Made by a program: the position numbers and the translations under genes
The notes under the pieces: generated by a model
What the model was told of the DNA's origin: nothing
What the model saw: the letters and a program-made list of their open reading frames with translations, nothing else
The model's database searches: none
Origin: Gammaproteobacteria bacterium
GTDB taxonomy: Bacteria > Pseudomonadota > Gammaproteobacteria > Steroidobacterales > Steroidobacteraceae
Direction: 5' to 3'
Length of the DNA: 64,000 nt
Assembly: GCA_028293765.1 (NCBI GenBank)
Contig: JAQGOG010000012.1
Span: 57,860-121,859 of the forward strand
Shown: piece by piece, positions 1-10,883 of the stretch
Layout of the letters: every line of letters begins with the position of its first letter
Position numbering within the stretch: the first letter of the stretch is position 1

Positions 1-98
1 TATCCGCTGCGTCCGACTGAACTCCTTCCGACCGACGGCATAGTCAAGGCCACAGCTAAACGCTTTCGCGAAACGCTGTTAGGTCCGCCTGCGAGAAC

Positions 99-194
99 TG
101 GCGGAAGGCAGCAGGAGTCGAACCTACCAGGGAGCGGCTGACGCCCCCTCCTGGGTTTGAAGCCCAGTCGCACCGCCGGGCACGAGTGCCTTCC
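99..194 (-). tRNA. selC: tRNA-Sec (anticodon UCA)
   Basis: Selenocysteine tRNA, which is charged with serine, converted by SelA and delivered to UGA by SelB. On the minus strand the sequence begins GGAAGGCA and ends TGCCTTCC followed by G and an encoded CCA. This gives the 8-bp acceptor stem typical of bacterial tRNA-Sec. The anticodon arm CTGGG-CTTCAAA-CCCAG carries UCA, there is a long variable arm, and the T loop reads TTCGACT. The 96-nt length matches the family (about 95 nt in E. coli). It is the last gene of the fdo-sel string, and its 5' 71 nt lie inside the selB reading frame. Confidence 0.96.
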
Positions 195-2091
195 AAAAGA
201 GACCGCTATCCGGGCGCAGCACGTGTGAATCGCGCACGCGGCGAGTGTAGCCAACGCGATCGAAGAACTCCAAGATCTGAATCGTGCGCTTGCGCCCTAG
301 ATGAATGGCATCCCGATAGCGGGCTGCATCCACAGCGCCATGCTCTCCCGCCAGGGTAGTCACCAGGACAGTTAACTCGCCGATGCGCGCACGGTCGTAG
401 AAGAGATCACGCACGACCTGATAGACGTTGCCTCGAGTGACCTGCTTGCGCAACACCTGTCGTACACGGTCTTCAGGCACGCCGACCAAGGCCGCGAGAT
501 CGCGGACCCACGGAGGATCGAAGCATCCCGCTGCAATCAGCGGCTGCAACTTCCGCGCAAGCGCCTGCTCATCCTCCGAAAGGGTCACCACGTGATCCGG
601 CAGGTGTAGCCACGGCCCGCTACGTAGCACCGTGCGCTCGATGCCAAGCTCATTGATGAGCGCTTTCCAGAGCGGCGCGGGCAGACCGGGGAGGGCGATA
701 CGGCGTAACCGTCCGACATCGGGACCCGGTTCATCGGGCACCTGCGCATGGAAATCGCGCAGCGCGGTCACTGCGCGCTCACGCAATGCTTGCCAGTGCG
801 AGCGCAGAATCACAAGCCTCTGGCCTCCGGCATCGATCGTGATCGCATTTGATGGCGTTGCCGTGCGCTCCGAAGAGCGACACGTCAGTCTTACGAGCTC
901 CGTCATCTTCATACCGAACGGCGCGTGCTCGAGCAGTGATGAGATGCCTTCTCCACCGATCATGCGCTCGAGTGCATCTAGATAGCCCATCCGCTGCGGC
1001 GAACGCCGCTTTCGCGCTGGTGCGAATGGATCGAGCACCACGCCGCCGCCGACGGTGTGTGCGGCCTGCGCATCGCGCGCAATGAAGCGATCGCCGGCCA
1101 CTGCGCATATGGGTGCAGCAAAAACAAGTTGCGCGCGGCCCGATTCGCCGGCAGACAGGCATTCTGACTCCAACAGCACCACGTGAGCCACGCAATGTGT
1201 CGTTCCGTAATGGATGTGCACCGGCGACCAGGATTCGAGCCGCGCGCCGCTGTCTTCGAGTAGACGTAGACGTACGTCCATCCGCGTCGTCGGCGCGAGT
1301 GCATCGGGCTCCGCGAGCCAATCGCCACGCGAAATCGCGCTCTTCTCGACACCGGCGAGATTTAGTGCGCAGCGCTGGCCGGCGCCCCCACTGTCTGAGC
1401 TGCGATTCTGAGTGTGGATGCTGCGCACCCGGACCGGGGTGCCTGCCGGCATGATGGATACCAAATCGCCGGTGTGAACTCGTCCCGAGAACGCCGTCCC
1501 GGTAACGACGGTACCGTGGCCGGCGAGCGTAAAGACGCGATCCACCGCGAGGCGAAACAGGCCGTCGTCACGTCGAGGCGGCATGTCGAGCGCCGTCTCA
1601 TGCAAGAAGTTTCGGAGTGTTGCCGTGCCTGGATCGTCCTGTGATGTAGCGTTGAGCGGAAAGATGGCGACATCGCGCAGACGTGTGCCGGCGAGCGCGC
1701 GTCTTGTCTCGCCCTCGACTGCGGCGACACGCTCACTATCGACGCGATCGACCTTAGTCAAAGCGACCGCACCCTGCGACACACCGAGGATCTCGAGAAT
1801 GCCCAGGTGCTCGCGGGTCTGGGGCATCACACCGTCGTCGGCCGCTACTACGAGCAGTGCGAAATCGATCCCGCACGCCCCCGAGACCATCGTATGCACC
1901 AGGCGCTCGTGCCCGGGAACGTCAATGAACCCCAGGACTTCGCGATTCCGCAGCGGGGTGTAGGCGTATCCGAGCTCGATCGAGATGCCCCTCTCTTTTT
2001 CTTCCTTGAGCCGGTCGGTGTCCACACCAGTCAGCGCGCGAACCAGCGTGGTCTTGCCGTGATCGATGTGGCCGGCCGTTCCGACGATCAT
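124..2091 (-). CDS. selB: Selenocysteine-specific translation elongation factor SelB
   Basis: GTPase that carries Sec-tRNA to UGA codons marked by a SECIS hairpin. The N-terminus has GHIDHGKTT (G1), DVPGHE (G3) and TKVD (G4), followed by EF-Tu-like beta-barrel domains. The C-terminal third carries winged helices, ending with a segment like the last SelB winged helix ([20 protein letters not shown]). I start at the ATG giving [15 protein letters not shown]; a longer frame upstream adds 24 residues unlike the family. The start overlaps the selA stop (ATGA). The frame stays open into selC and stops at TAG inside the tRNA gene, so the last 23 or so residues are encoded by tRNA sequence. They extend beyond where E. 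coli SelB ends. 655 residues, slightly longer than E. coli (614). Confidence 0.95.
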   Translation of the reverse strand: MIVGTAGHIDHGKTTLVRALTGVDTDRLKEEKERGISIELGYAYTPLRNREVLGFIDVPGHERLVHTMVSGACGIDFALLVVAADDGVMPQTREHLGILEILGVSQGAVALTKVDRVDSERVAAVEGETRRALAGTRLRDVAIFPLNATSQDDPGTATLRNFLHETALDMPPRRDDGLFRLAVDRVFTLAGHGTVVTGTAFSGRVHTGDLVSIMPAGTPVRVRSIHTQNRSSDSGGAGQRCALNLAGVEKSAISRGDWLAEPDALAPTTRMDVRLRLLEDSGARLESWSPVHIHYGTTHCVAHVVLLESECLSAGESGRAQLVFAAPICAVAGDRFIARDAQAAHTVGGGVVLDPFAPARKRRSPQRMGYLDALERMIGGEGISSLLEHAPFGMKMTELVRLTCRSSERTATPSNAITIDAGGQRLVILRSHWQALRERAVTALRDFHAQVPDEPGPDVGRLRRIALPGLPAPLWKALINELGIERTVLRSGPWLHLPDHVVTLSEDEQALARKLQPLIAAGCFDPPWVRDLAALVGVPEDRVRQVLRKQVTRGNVYQVVRDLFYDRARIGELTVLVTTLAGEHGAVDAARYRDAIHLGRKRTIQILEFFDRVGYTRRVRDSHVLRPDSGLFWKALVPGGATGLQTQEGASAAPW

Positions 2092-3521
2092 GGACGCAGC
2101 TCGCTCCACTGCGCGACGAAGGCAGCTTCTTCGGACTCTTCCAGACAACGCAGGTCGAGCCACAGCGTCTTGTCGGCAATGCGCCCGATCACCGGCCGCG
2201 GCAACTCACGCAGTGCCCGCTCCAACCGATCGAGGCCGCCGCGCCTTCCCTTGACGGGCCGCACCGCCAGGCCATGGCTGGGCAATCGATCGACCGGCAG
2301 AGCGCCGCTGCCGATCTGACTCGACAGGGGCGCGGTCGAAACATCGTAGGCACCGCCGACCGCCTGCTGCAACACTGGCCGCAGCCGAGCCGCCTGCGCC
2401 GAAATGGCTTCAGCAGCGCGGGTCAGCAGGCGCAATGTCGTCAGCCGCTCAGCCAGCAATTCCGGCGCTTGGTACAGTGCCAGCACGGGCTCCAGGGCCG
2501 CCAGGGTGAGTTTCCCCACCCGCAATGCCCGTTTGAGAGGATGTTTTTTCAGCTTGGCGATCAGGTCCGCTCGCCCGACTATCAATCCCGCCTGCGGGCC
2601 GCCCAGCAGCTTGTCCCCGCTGAAGGACACCAGGTCGGCGCCATCCTTCAAGGTCTCGCGCACGGTGGGTTCCTTGGGAAGATTCCAACGCGTCAGATCG
2701 ACGAGCGACCCGCTCCCGAGATCGACCGCCACCGGGACCGAGCGGGAGCGCCCCAGCTCGGCGAGCTCGGCAACGCCCACGCTATGGGTAAAGCCGCTGA
2801 TGACATAGTTGCTGGTGTGCACCTTCATCAACAGCGCAGACCGCGGTCCGATCGCCTCGGCATAGTCCTTCACATGGGTGCGGTTCGTCGTACCGACTTC
2901 GACCAGCTTCGCGCCCGCCTGGCGCATGATGTCGGGAATACGGAAGGAGCCTCCGATCTCGATGAGCTCTCCCCGCGACACGATGACTTCCCGTCGCGCC
3001 GCCAGCGTGCTCAAAATCAATAACACGGCCGCCGCATTATTGTTGACCACTGTCGCGGCTTCGACTCCCGTCAACTCGCAAAGAAGCTGTTCGACGAGCG
3101 TGTCGCGCTCGCCGCGGCCGCCTGAGGCAAGATCGTATTCCAGGTCGACCGGCGCGCCCATTGCTTGCACTACCGCGCCCACGGCCTCGTCGGGGAGCAC
3201 CGCCCGGCCCAGGTTGGTATGTAAAACGGTGCCGGTCAGATTGAAAACCGGCCGTAACCGCCTGCGCGCGGCGGCGTCGAACTTCGTCTGGAGGACGGAA
3301 GCGATGGTGCCGTCTAACAACGCCGCGGAATCAAGCGCGCCTGCCAATCCCGAGCGACGCAGTTCCTCGAGATGGGAACGCAGCGCGTCCGTAACCCGCG
3401 TACGCCCATGCTGCGCCAGCAGGGCTCCCAGTGCGGGCTGGTTGAGCAGCCGGTCGACGGAGGGGATGTCAGCCGCACTGGCAGTTCCCCCGGAGTTGAG
3501 CATCTCGTGCATGGACGGCAA
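2088..3521 (-). CDS. selA: L-seryl-tRNA(Sec) selenium transferase SelA
   Basis: PLP enzyme converting Ser-tRNA-Sec to Sec-tRNA-Sec with selenophosphate. The N-terminal domain ([17 protein letters not shown]) binds tRNA. The fold-type I core contains [12 protein letters not shown], the NNNAAAVLL stretch and the PLP-lysine motif [14 protein letters not shown]. Length 477 is close to the usual 460 or so. The start could also be one of two nearby ATGs (3512 or 3503). The stop overlaps the selB ATG by 4 nt, implying coupled translation; fdhE ends 57 bp upstream on the same strand. selD, needed for selenophosphate, is not in the window. Confidence 0.95.
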   Translation of the reverse strand: MPSMHEMLNSGGTASAADIPSVDRLLNQPALGALLAQHGRTRVTDALRSHLEELRRSGLAGALDSAALLDGTIASVLQTKFDAAARRRLRPVFNLTGTVLHTNLGRAVLPDEAVGAVVQAMGAPVDLEYDLASGGRGERDTLVEQLLCELTGVEAATVVNNNAAAVLLILSTLAARREVIVSRGELIEIGGSFRIPDIMRQAGAKLVEVGTTNRTHVKDYAEAIGPRSALLMKVHTSNYVISGFTHSVGVAELAELGRSRSVPVAVDLGSGSLVDLTRWNLPKEPTVRETLKDGADLVSFSGDKLLGGPQAGLIVGRADLIAKLKKHPLKRALRVGKLTLAALEPVLALYQAPELLAERLTTLRLLTRAAEAISAQAARLRPVLQQAVGGAYDVSTAPLSSQIGSGALPVDRLPSHGLAVRPVKGRRGGLDRLERALRELPRPVIGRIADKTLWLDLRCLEESEEAAFVAQWSELRP

Positions 3522-3578
3522 TCAGTTAGACGTGTCGGAGCTCAAATGCGCCGGTACCTGCGCGAAGGGTGCCACGGC

Positions 3579-4556
3579 TCAGCCTTCCGAGGCTTGCCAC
3601 AACAGTGGATTACCGCTACCGCGGTGATAACCTTCCTCTGCCATCAGCAGGTCGAGCGCGAGACTGCCGAGGTCATCGGCGACGGGCTCTACATCCATGT
3701 CCTTCTCCTGATAGAGAATCTTCCGGTAGGTGTGACAGTGCTCACAGGACTCGGCGCGGACCGCCTCGGAACCGCCTTCGATCGACTGATAGGCGATGCC
3801 CTCGGTGGACAGGCAATGACTGCACTTGACGCGCACCAGATGCCACTCGGTCGCACACAGCGCGCAATGCAGATAACGGTAGCCCTGATATTGCTTGTCT
3901 GCGCGGACTACGCTGACAACCGGCAGGGTGCCGCAGACCGGACAAACACCTGACACGTCCACGGTGGCGGCGGAATGGTGCTCGATGGCCAGATCCCTGG
4001 CGGCATCCATGTTTAGAGAGGCCACCAAGTGCACCCAATACACCTGCAGCGCGGCCATGATGAAGGGGGCCGCCTCCGCATCGACACCGTGAGTACCGGC
4101 CGCGAGCAGTAGATCGGCTTGTTCTTCCAACTGCGCCGTCTGTCGCTCGCGCACCCGGGCGCACGCTGCTCGCACGGCGTCGGGAGAATCCGGTAACGCA
4201 GCAACAGCGTCGCACAGCTCATTCAGGATCGTGCGCCAGCGGCTGTCGCGCGGCCATCCGGACGCCTGCAGCGGTGGCATGGCATGAGTACGAGCCTGCG
4301 CCATCCGTTGTTCTACCTGGTCGGCAACCTGTCCGGAGGGGGATGGCAGCAGCGGCAAGGTGTCCAGCGCCGCTTGCTGCGCGTCGCTGACCGCGGCCAT
4401 TAGTCGGAGGTAATCACCGACGGCGTGGTTTTTGCCTAGCTTACGCAGGCGCTCGGCGCGCCTCGCGAAAAGACTGGCGGAATCGGGAAGCCGGATGCGC
4501 GGAATCGTTCGCTGGGCGAAGCTTTCAATCTGAGCGGGGTCGAGAATTCGCTGCAT
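3579..4556 (-). CDS. fdhE: Formate dehydrogenase maturation protein FdhE
   Basis: Cytoplasmic rubredoxin-like accessory protein needed to assemble respiratory (Tat-exported) formate dehydrogenases. Residues from about 205 to 290 carry the paired Cys motifs CPVCG, CALCATEW, CSHC and CEHC that bind iron in the family. The C-terminal DLGSLALDLLM region also matches FdhE. Length 325 (E. coli 309). Its ATG lies 32 nt inside the end of fdoI, so it is read from the same transcript. Placement between the enzyme genes and selA supports the role. Confidence 0.94.
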   Translation of the reverse strand: MQRILDPAQIESFAQRTIPRIRLPDSASLFARRAERLRKLGKNHAVGDYLRLMAAVSDAQQAALDTLPLLPSPSGQVADQVEQRMAQARTHAMPPLQASGWPRDSRWRTILNELCDAVAALPDSPDAVRAACARVRERQTAQLEEQADLLLAAGTHGVDAEAAPFIMAALQVYWVHLVASLNMDAARDLAIEHHSAATVDVSGVCPVCGTLPVVSVVRADKQYQGYRYLHCALCATEWHLVRVKCSHCLSTEGIAYQSIEGGSEAVRAESCEHCHTYRKILYQEKDMDVEPVADDLGSLALDLLMAEEGYHRGSGNPLLWQASEG

Positions 4557-5229
4557 GGGTCATGATCTCTCGAAACCAGGCCCGATGATGCTTCCATGCC
4601 CACCCCGGTGTCACGGTCCCTCGGGTCATCGCATGCACCGAGCCTCTTACCCAGATTGCCGCATAGATGTGGACGATGATGGTGCAGATCAGCACGAATG
4701 CGCAGAACGCGTGCAGGACGGAGGAGACGCGGACCACGCTGATCGGGAAATACAGCGAGAAGTATGCGCGCCAGATGACGATGCCGGTCAGCAGCAGGCC
4801 CGTGAGGCACAGGACTATCGCGTAGAACACGAGCTTCTGGCCGGCGTTGTAGCGCCCGACCTCCGGAAGCCGGTCCTCCCGGTTGTTCACGACGTCGCCA
4901 ACGTGTCGAAGCCACGCCCAGTCGCGCGGCTCCATGCGGTTGTGCGACGCCTCTTTGACCCCGAAAAACAGGAAGGCGACCACCATAGCCAGGCCGATGA
5001 ACGGATGCAGAATCCGGGTCCAGGGGCCGCCACCAAACAGACCGCTGAGCCCGAAGAGCGCCGGATGGAAGAGGGCGAGGCCCGATAGGGCCGCGAGCAC
5101 GAAGCACAGGGCCACAATCCAGTGATTGGTGCGTTCCTCCGCGGTGTAGCGCAGGATCGTGTCCAGACGACCGGGTGCCGCCGTCGCGCGGCGGTCCGCT
5201 TCGTTCGTGCCGAGTCCAGGGTCTGTCAT
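4525..5229 (-). CDS. fdoI: Formate dehydrogenase gamma subunit, cytochrome b556
   Basis: Inner-membrane dihaem cytochrome b that anchors FdoGH and passes electrons to quinone. The 234-residue protein shows four hydrophobic helices (roughly residues 37-57, 75-97, 132-152 and 172-195). It has histidines expected of haem ligands ([39 protein letters not shown]). The ATG overlaps the fdoH stop by 4 nt. The FdnI and FdoI types cannot be separated from sequence alone. Confidence 0.93.
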   Translation of the reverse strand: MTDPGLGTNEADRRATAAPGRLDTILRYTAEERTNHWIVALCFVLAALSGLALFHPALFGLSGLFGGGPWTRILHPFIGLAMVVAFLFFGVKEASHNRMEPRDWAWLRHVGDVVNNREDRLPEVGRYNAGQKLVFYAIVLCLTGLLLTGIVIWRAYFSLYFPISVVRVSSVLHAFCAFVLICTIIVHIYAAIWVRGSVHAMTRGTVTPGWAWKHHRAWFREIMTHAANSRPRSD

Positions 5230-6140
5230 GGCGCCTTCTCCTGCTTCCTGGCCATCTCCTGCGCGGCGGCCTCATCGCTGGCGTCGGTCTCGTCCGGCCC
5301 GACGCGGATGTAGTGGAAGAATCCGGCGAGCGCCGTAAACGCCATGACGGCAAGAGCCGCCGGCTTCGAGACTCCCTTCCACAACCGAACATTAGGGCTG
5401 ATGTGCGGGTCCTGAGGCAGCCCGCTGTAAAGTGGCGCCTGATCTGCGTGGTGCAGCACGTACATGACGTGAGTGCCGCCCACTCCCGCGGGGTCGTACA
5501 GCCCTGCATTTTCGAATCCGCGGGATTTCAGATCTTCGATGCGCTCCGCGGCATGCTGCTTCATGTCGTCCTTGGTGCCGAAGACGAGGGCGCCCGTCGG
5601 GCATGACTTGATGCAAGCCGGTTCGAGTCCCACCGCGACGCGGTCGGAGCACAGGGTGCACTTGTAGGCCTTGTGGTCTTTCTTTGAGATCCGTGGAATG
5701 TCGAACGGACACCCCGTCACGCAATAGCCGCAGCCGATGCAGTTCTCCTCGTGGAAATCGACGATGCCGTTGGAGTACTGCACGATCGCGCCGGGAGACG
5801 GGCACGCCTTGAGGCAGCCCGGATCCGCGCAGTGCATGCAGCCGTCCTTGCGGATGAGCCACTCGAGATCGCCCTTGGGGTTCTCGACCTCGGCGAATCG
5901 CATCAGGGTCCAGGAGCTGTCGCTCAGATCGTGCGGATTCTGGTACTGACCCACGTTCGTACCGATCTCGTCGCGCAGATCGTTCCATTCCATGCAGGCG
6001 ACCTGACACGCCTTGCAGCCGATGCATTTCGTCGTGTCGATGAGCTTCGCGACGTCTTGTCCGCCGGTAGGCTCGCGTATTTCGGGTGAGGGCAGGGTGG
6101 TTGCCGAGCGCCTGATGATGTCGAGGGATTGCAGTGCCAT
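5226..6140 (-). CDS. fdoH: Formate dehydrogenase beta subunit, 4x[4Fe-4S] ferredoxin
   Basis: Electron-transfer subunit on the periplasmic face, linking the molybdopterin subunit to cytochrome b. It has four cysteine clusters: [11 protein letters not shown] (from residue 39), [26 protein letters not shown], and CTLCSD with CIKSCP. One C-terminal transmembrane helix lies near residues 262-282, as in FdnH/FdoH. Length 304 (E. coli about 294-300). It sits 9 bp after fdoG and overlaps fdoI. Confidence 0.95.
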   Translation of the reverse strand: MALQSLDIIRRSATTLPSPEIREPTGGQDVAKLIDTTKCIGCKACQVACMEWNDLRDEIGTNVGQYQNPHDLSDSSWTLMRFAEVENPKGDLEWLIRKDGCMHCADPGCLKACPSPGAIVQYSNGIVDFHEENCIGCGYCVTGCPFDIPRISKKDHKAYKCTLCSDRVAVGLEPACIKSCPTGALVFGTKDDMKQHAAERIEDLKSRGFENAGLYDPAGVGGTHVMYVLHHADQAPLYSGLPQDPHISPNVRLWKGVSKPAALAVMAFTALAGFFHYIRVGPDETDASDEAAAQEMARKQEKAP

Positions 6141-6149
6141 GGGTTTTCT

Positions 6150-9100
6150 CTATAACTTCTCGACCTTGACCAGGAACGACTTGAACTCAGGCGTCTGTGA
6201 GTTGGCATCGCCGACGAACGGTGTCAGCGTGTTGGCCAGAAAACCGGGTTTCGCGAGCCCCTTGAAGCCCCAGTGGATAGGAATGCCCACGTGGTGCAGC
6301 GTTTTGCCATCCACCTGAAGCGCTCTCAATCTCTTGGTGACGACGGCCACGGCGTCGATGTAGCCCCGGTTCGAGGAGACCTTCACGCGATCACCGGAGG
6401 CGATGCCGAGCTCCTTCCCCAACGCAGCGCCGATCTCGACGAACTGCTGCGGCTGGATGATCGCATTCAGGCGCACATGCTTGGTCCAAAAGTGAAAGTG
6501 TTCCGTCAGCCGATAGGTCGTCGCCGCGTGGGGGAACTGATCCGGTTTGCCGAACGCCTTGCGATCGTCATCGAACACGCGTGCGGCTGGATTATTCAGG
6601 GTCCCCGGCTGGTTGGGGCTGAGCGGGTTGCTGGACAGCGGTGTCTCAAACGGCTCGTAATGCTCCGGGAACGGTCCGTCAGCCATGAAAGTCCGCGCAA
6701 AGAACCGGCCTACTCCTTCCGCGTTCATGATGAAGGGACCCATGCCATGCGTAGGGTCTTCGTCGACCTTGAAGTCGGGGATATCCGCACCCCCCCAAGC
6801 CTTGCCATTCCAGGCTACGAGCGTGCGGTCCGGATTGAACGGCTTGCCGGTCGGATCGCAGGAAGCGCGGTTGTAGAGGACCCGGCGATTGGCGGGCCAT
6901 GAGAAGGCCCAGTTGAGGGTCTGGCCGATTCCAGTGGGGTCGGAGTTGTCTCGTCGCGCCATCAGATTGCCGGTCGGCCCCCACGCGCCGCAGAAGATCC
7001 AACAGCCGCTGGCCGTGCTGCCGTCGTTGCGCAACTCGGCGAAGCCGGCCAGCTGCTCGCCGGCCTTACGCGTCACCTTGGTCGGATCCTTTGGATCGGC
7101 GAGATCCTTCAGCGCCTTGCCGGAGTACTCGCGGGCGAGCTCCTCCGCAGTAGGACTGTTGGGCCGCGCATAGGGCCACGAAAGGTTCACTATGGGGTCG
7201 GGATAAGCGCCACCGTCGGTGCGATACATGGCCCGCATGCGGGTGAAGATCTCGCCCATGATCTGCAGGTCGGAACGCGCCTCTCCTGGCGGCTCCGCCC
7301 CCTTCCAATGCCATTGCAGCCAGCGCGAGGAATTCGTGAGCGAGCCGTTCTCCTCGGCGAAGCAATTGGTCGGCAGCCGGAAAACCTCGGTCTGAATCTT
7401 TGCCGGATCGACGTCGTTGTGCTCACCGAAGTTGCGCCAGAACTCGGACGTTTCGGTGGCCAGTGGATCCATGATCACGAGGAACTTGAGCTGCGCGAGG
7501 CTCGTGTTCAACTTCGCCTTGTTCGGAGCCGCCCCGAGCGGGTTGAATCCCTGGCAGATGAAGCCGGTCATCTTCCCCTGGTTCATCAGCTCGACGAACT
7601 GCAGCATGTCATACAGCCTGTCGAGCTTTGGCAGGTAGTCATATGCCCAGTTGTTGTCCGCTGTTGCGGCGTCACCCCACCACGCCTTCATGAGGCTGAT
7701 GAAGAACTTGTCGTAATTCTGCCAATAGCTCAGCTGATTCGGCCGCAGCGGCTTGAAGTCGTGCGCCGCCATATATGCCTTGTAGTCCTTCATTTTTTCG
7801 CCGGGCAGATTGAGATAGCCGGGTAACAGGTCGGACATCAGGCCGAGATCGGTCAGCCCCTGGATGTTTGAATGTCCGCGCAGCGCGTTCATGCCGCCTC
7901 CGGCGACCCCGATGTTGCCGAGCAGGAGCTGCACCATGGCTCCCTGGCGGATCATCTGCGATCCGACCGAATGCTGTGTCCAGCCGAGCGCGTACATGAT
8001 CGTCATCGCCCGCGTGGGAGTAGCCGTCGAGGCCAGCATGTCGCAGATCTGCAGGAACTTGTCCTGTGGTGTCCCGCAGACGCGCGCGACCATTTCCGGC
8101 GTGTACCGGGCGTAGTGCTGCTTCATCAACTGGTAGACGCAGCGTGGATGGTTAAGCGAGGGATCCGTCTTCACGAAACCATCGGGACCCATCTCATAGT
8201 CCCAGGTGGACCTTTGGTAACTGCGCGTGTCCGCGTCGTAGCCAGAGTAAAGGCCGTTCTGGAACCCGAAGTCCTCGCGGACGATGAAGCTGAAATCCGT
8301 GTAGTTCTTGACGTACTCGTGCTGGATCTTGTCATTCGCCAGCAGGTAGCTGATGACGCCGCCCAGGAACACGATATCCGTGCCTGTCCGAATCGGGGCG
8401 TAAATGTCAGCGACCGAGGCCGTGCGGGTAAAGCGCGGATCGACGACGATCAACCGCGCTTTATTGTGCGCTTTGGCCTCGGTGACCCACTTGAAGCCGC
8501 ACGGATGGGCCTCCGCGGCGTTGCCGCCCATGGCGAGGATCACGTCGGCATTCTTTATGTCGACCCAGTGATTCGTCATCGCTCCACGGCCAAACGTCGG
8601 GGCAAGACCTGCCACCGTCGGGCCGTGTCACACACGCGCCTGATTGTCGAAAGCCAGTGTTCCGAAGCTGCGCATCACCTTGTGGGTGAGATAGCCGACC
8701 TCGTTGCTGGCGGCCGAAGCCGCCAGCATGGCGATCGTGAGCCAGCGGTTCACCGTCGTCCCGTCCGCAGTCTTCGCCTCGAAGTTGGCGTCCCGATCCT
8801 CCTTCATGAGCTTGGCAATACGACCAAGCGCCTCATCCCATGAGATCGGCTGCCATTTGTCGGAGCCCGGTGCGCGGTATTCGGGGCGTTGCAGGCGACT
8901 GGGGCTATGGATGAAATCGATCAGGCCCGCGCCCTTGGGACAAAGCGTGCCGCGATTGACCGGATGGTCCGGATCGCCTTCGATGTGAATGATGCTGGAC
9001 TTGGCGTTCTTGGCGTCGTCGCCCAGCCCGTACATGATGATGCCGCAGGCTACGGCGCAGTACGGACAGGTATTGCGGACTTCAGTAGTACGCGCGAGCT

Positions 9101-9218
9101 TGAATTCGCGCACCTCGGCGAGTGCCGCGGTAGGGGAGAAGCCCAGTAGCGCGAGACTGGATCCCGCCAGCGAAGCGCCCGTCACCATCAGGAACCGGCG
9201 CCTGGTCATGTCAGCCAT
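6150..9218 (-). CDS. fdoG: Formate dehydrogenase alpha subunit, selenocysteine and bis-MGD
   Basis: Catalytic subunit oxidising formate to CO2 in the periplasm. It reads as two open pieces joined through TGA at 8628-8630. Around it the translation is ARV-U-HGPTVA, then TFGRGAMTNHW, exactly the Sec site of FdnG/FdoG, so UGA is decoded as Sec (residue 197). A SECIS-like hairpin follows. The N-terminus has a twin-arginine signal (TRRRFLMVTGAS) and CPYCAVACG for a [4Fe-4S] cluster. I start at ATG 9218, preceded by AAGGTGA; an in-frame GTG at 9227 overlaps that site. 1022 residues, near the E. coli length of 1015. Confidence 0.96.
8588..8630 (-). promoter_or_regulatory. Bacterial SECIS element of fdoG
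   Basis: Starts at the UGA codon. Just downstream the minus strand forms GGCA-GGTCT-TGCC, an apical stem with a GGUCU loop. This is the same loop that SelB recognises in E. coli fdhF and fdnG. The spacing from UGA to the loop (about 20 nt) fits. Confidence 0.88.
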
Positions 9219-9648
9219 GGAAGTCACCTTTTCATGCCTGCAAGCGGCCCGAGTCTATGCCCCTCCGTGCGGCACCCACAAGCGCGGGCGACGCATCGAT
9301 CACCGGTACCGACATTTCACAAGGCAAGGGTGAGCGATTCTCTTCGAGGAGCGCTTAACGGGTAGGAACTATCCGCGGCGGATCATCTGCCACGACTACC
9401 AATGCAATGTAGCGCGTATCGTCCAGCGTAAAGCTGAGCTGCCGCTTCGGTGGATTGCTGGTGTTCAACAGCATGCGCGCCCCGTAAACGCCTCGCTCGT
9501 CAAACCTGACGAAGGTGACACCCTCAGGCCCGCAGCATCGCGGCAGCCCCTATAGATCGCGCCTATCTTCCTCATCCAAAGGGACAATTGGCGACGCGCG
9601 TCACCGTGGCCGAGAATTGCCGCATAGTCACTCAGATGAGGAAACATC
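9219..9648. other. Intergenic region between fdoG and dps, with a possible gene relic
   Basis: Divergent promoter region for fdoG (minus) and dps (plus). dps has GAGGAAAC just before its ATG. On the minus strand at 9355-9540 there is an open frame of 63 codons with protein-like composition (for example GVTFVRFDERGVYGARMLL and ALVVVADDPPRIVPTR). It has no start codon until an internal ATG at 9474. I do not recognise it. It may be the tail of a lost gene or a 39-residue peptide. Confidence 0.3.
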
Positions 9649-10131
9649 ATGTACAACACGAAAAACGATCTGCCACTGACAGTCCGCAGCAACGCGGTCG
9701 AGCTGTTGAATCTGCGGTTGGCGGATGCGATCGATCTGGGCGCGCAGGCGAAGCAGGCTCATTGGAACGTGAAGGGGCCGAACTTCATCGCGCTGCACGA
9801 GCTGTTCGACACTATTGCCGAGCACGTGGAGGATCACATTGACACGCTCGCTGAGCGGATCACGGCACTCGGCGGGATTGCGCACGGTACCGTCGCCGCT
9901 GCCGCTCGTACGACGTCTCTGAAACCATACCCCGAGGACATCACGGATGGCCTGCAGCACGTCGAAGCGCTTTCGTCCGCGCTCGCCGATTTCGGCGGTA
10001 AAGTCCGCAAGGGCATCGATGAGGCTGCGCGACTCGGAGACGCCGATACCTCGGACCTGTTCACTGGCATCTCCCGGGAGACCGACAAGGACTTGTGGTT
10101 TCTGGAGGCTCATCTGCACGGCAAACGGTGA
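9649..10131 (+). CDS. dps: Dps family DNA-binding ferritin-like protein
   Basis: Mini-ferritin that oxidises and stores iron and protects DNA during starvation and peroxide stress. The conserved core QAHWNVKGPNFIALHELFD and the following HVEDHIDTLAERI hold the His and Asp/Glu ferroxidase ligands shared between subunits. DTSDLFTGISRETDKDLWFLEAH matches the C-terminal helix. Length 160 (family 150-170). Single gene, divergent from fdoG, with a good ribosome site (GAGGAAAC). Confidence 0.95.
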   Translation: MYNTKNDLPLTVRSNAVELLNLRLADAIDLGAQAKQAHWNVKGPNFIALHELFDTIAEHVEDHIDTLAERITALGGIAHGTVAAAARTTSLKPYPEDITDGLQHVEALSSALADFGGKVRKGIDEAARLGDADTSDLFTGISRETDKDLWFLEAHLHGKR

Positions 10132-10353
10132 TCGGGTTGCGGGTCTGCACAGGGCACCTGATAGTGTACCAAGGACGGTACATAGCCTCCGGGTAACTCA
10201 CCAGTGCGTATCGGGGTTTGAGCGCCGGGTTGGCGATCTTTCCCGATGTTGGGCGGCGGGCGCATACTGCAGCCAGCGCGTGCCGGCAGACGGTATCCGT
10301 ACCGGCACGGGTCTTCCACGGGTCTTCACGAAAATCCTGAAGGGAGAGCCTCC

Positions 10354-10809
10354 ATGTTCACACTACGCTCGATGCTTGCGGTAGTCCTGTTGCTCCCCGT
10401 CAGTAGCGCGTATGCGCAAACCAACACTTTCGCGACGGGCAACTTGCACTTCGACGCGAAGGACATGGACACCAATGGCGACCAAATGATCAGCCGGGAA
10501 GAGATGATGAAGTATGGCGAGCAGATGTGGGACAAGATGGCCAACGGCAAGAAGACCATTCCCATCTCCGTGGCCGCCAAGGACTTCGCGACCGGCGGAC
10601 TGGCCTTCAACGCGCAGGCGATGGACACCGATCACGACGGGACCATTTCCAAGGAGGAATTCCTGGCCTACGCCGGCAGCAAATTCGACAAGATGAAGAA
10701 AACCGACGGCATGATCCCGGTGATTGACGCGGCCAAGGCCTTCTCACGCGGCAATCCGCATCCGTCCCAGGCCCACACCCCGAAAGAGAGCACCTCGCCC
10801 CCGAAATAA
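10354..10809 (+). CDS. Secreted EF-hand calcium-binding protein
   Basis: 151 residues. A signal peptide (MFTLRSMLAVVLLLPVSSA, cleaved near AYAQ) targets the periplasm. Two EF-hand loops are visible: DTNGDQMISREE (about residues 35-46) and DTDHDGTISKEE (about 92-103), each with Asp and Glu at calcium-ligand positions. The C-terminus is Pro/Ser/His-rich. The start is chosen at the ATG behind GGGAGA; an upstream in-frame ATG adds unlikely sequence. Function unknown; it could be a calcium sensor or buffer. Confidence 0.85.
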   Translation: MFTLRSMLAVVLLLPVSSAYAQTNTFATGNLHFDAKDMDTNGDQMISREEMMKYGEQMWDKMANGKKTIPISVAAKDFATGGLAFNAQAMDTDHDGTISKEEFLAYAGSKFDKMKKTDGMIPVIDAAKAFSRGNPHPSQAHTPKESTSPPK

Positions 10810-10883
10810 CGTCCGCGCGCTCTCGAGGTCAGGCTCGTTCCCGTGGCGAGTCAAAAGGCGCTGGCGGTGCAGGGCCGTATCGA

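Noticed and set aside
61..85. Palindrome around TTTCGCGAAA as a selC terminator
   Set aside because: Only a 10-bp core pairs and no T-run follows in the minus-strand direction; too weak to call.
8616..8630. Stop codon splitting the formate dehydrogenase alpha gene into two frames
   Set aside because: It is the selenocysteine UGA: flanking residues match the known Sec site, a SECIS-like hairpin follows, and selA, selB and selC are adjacent. Not a pseudogene.
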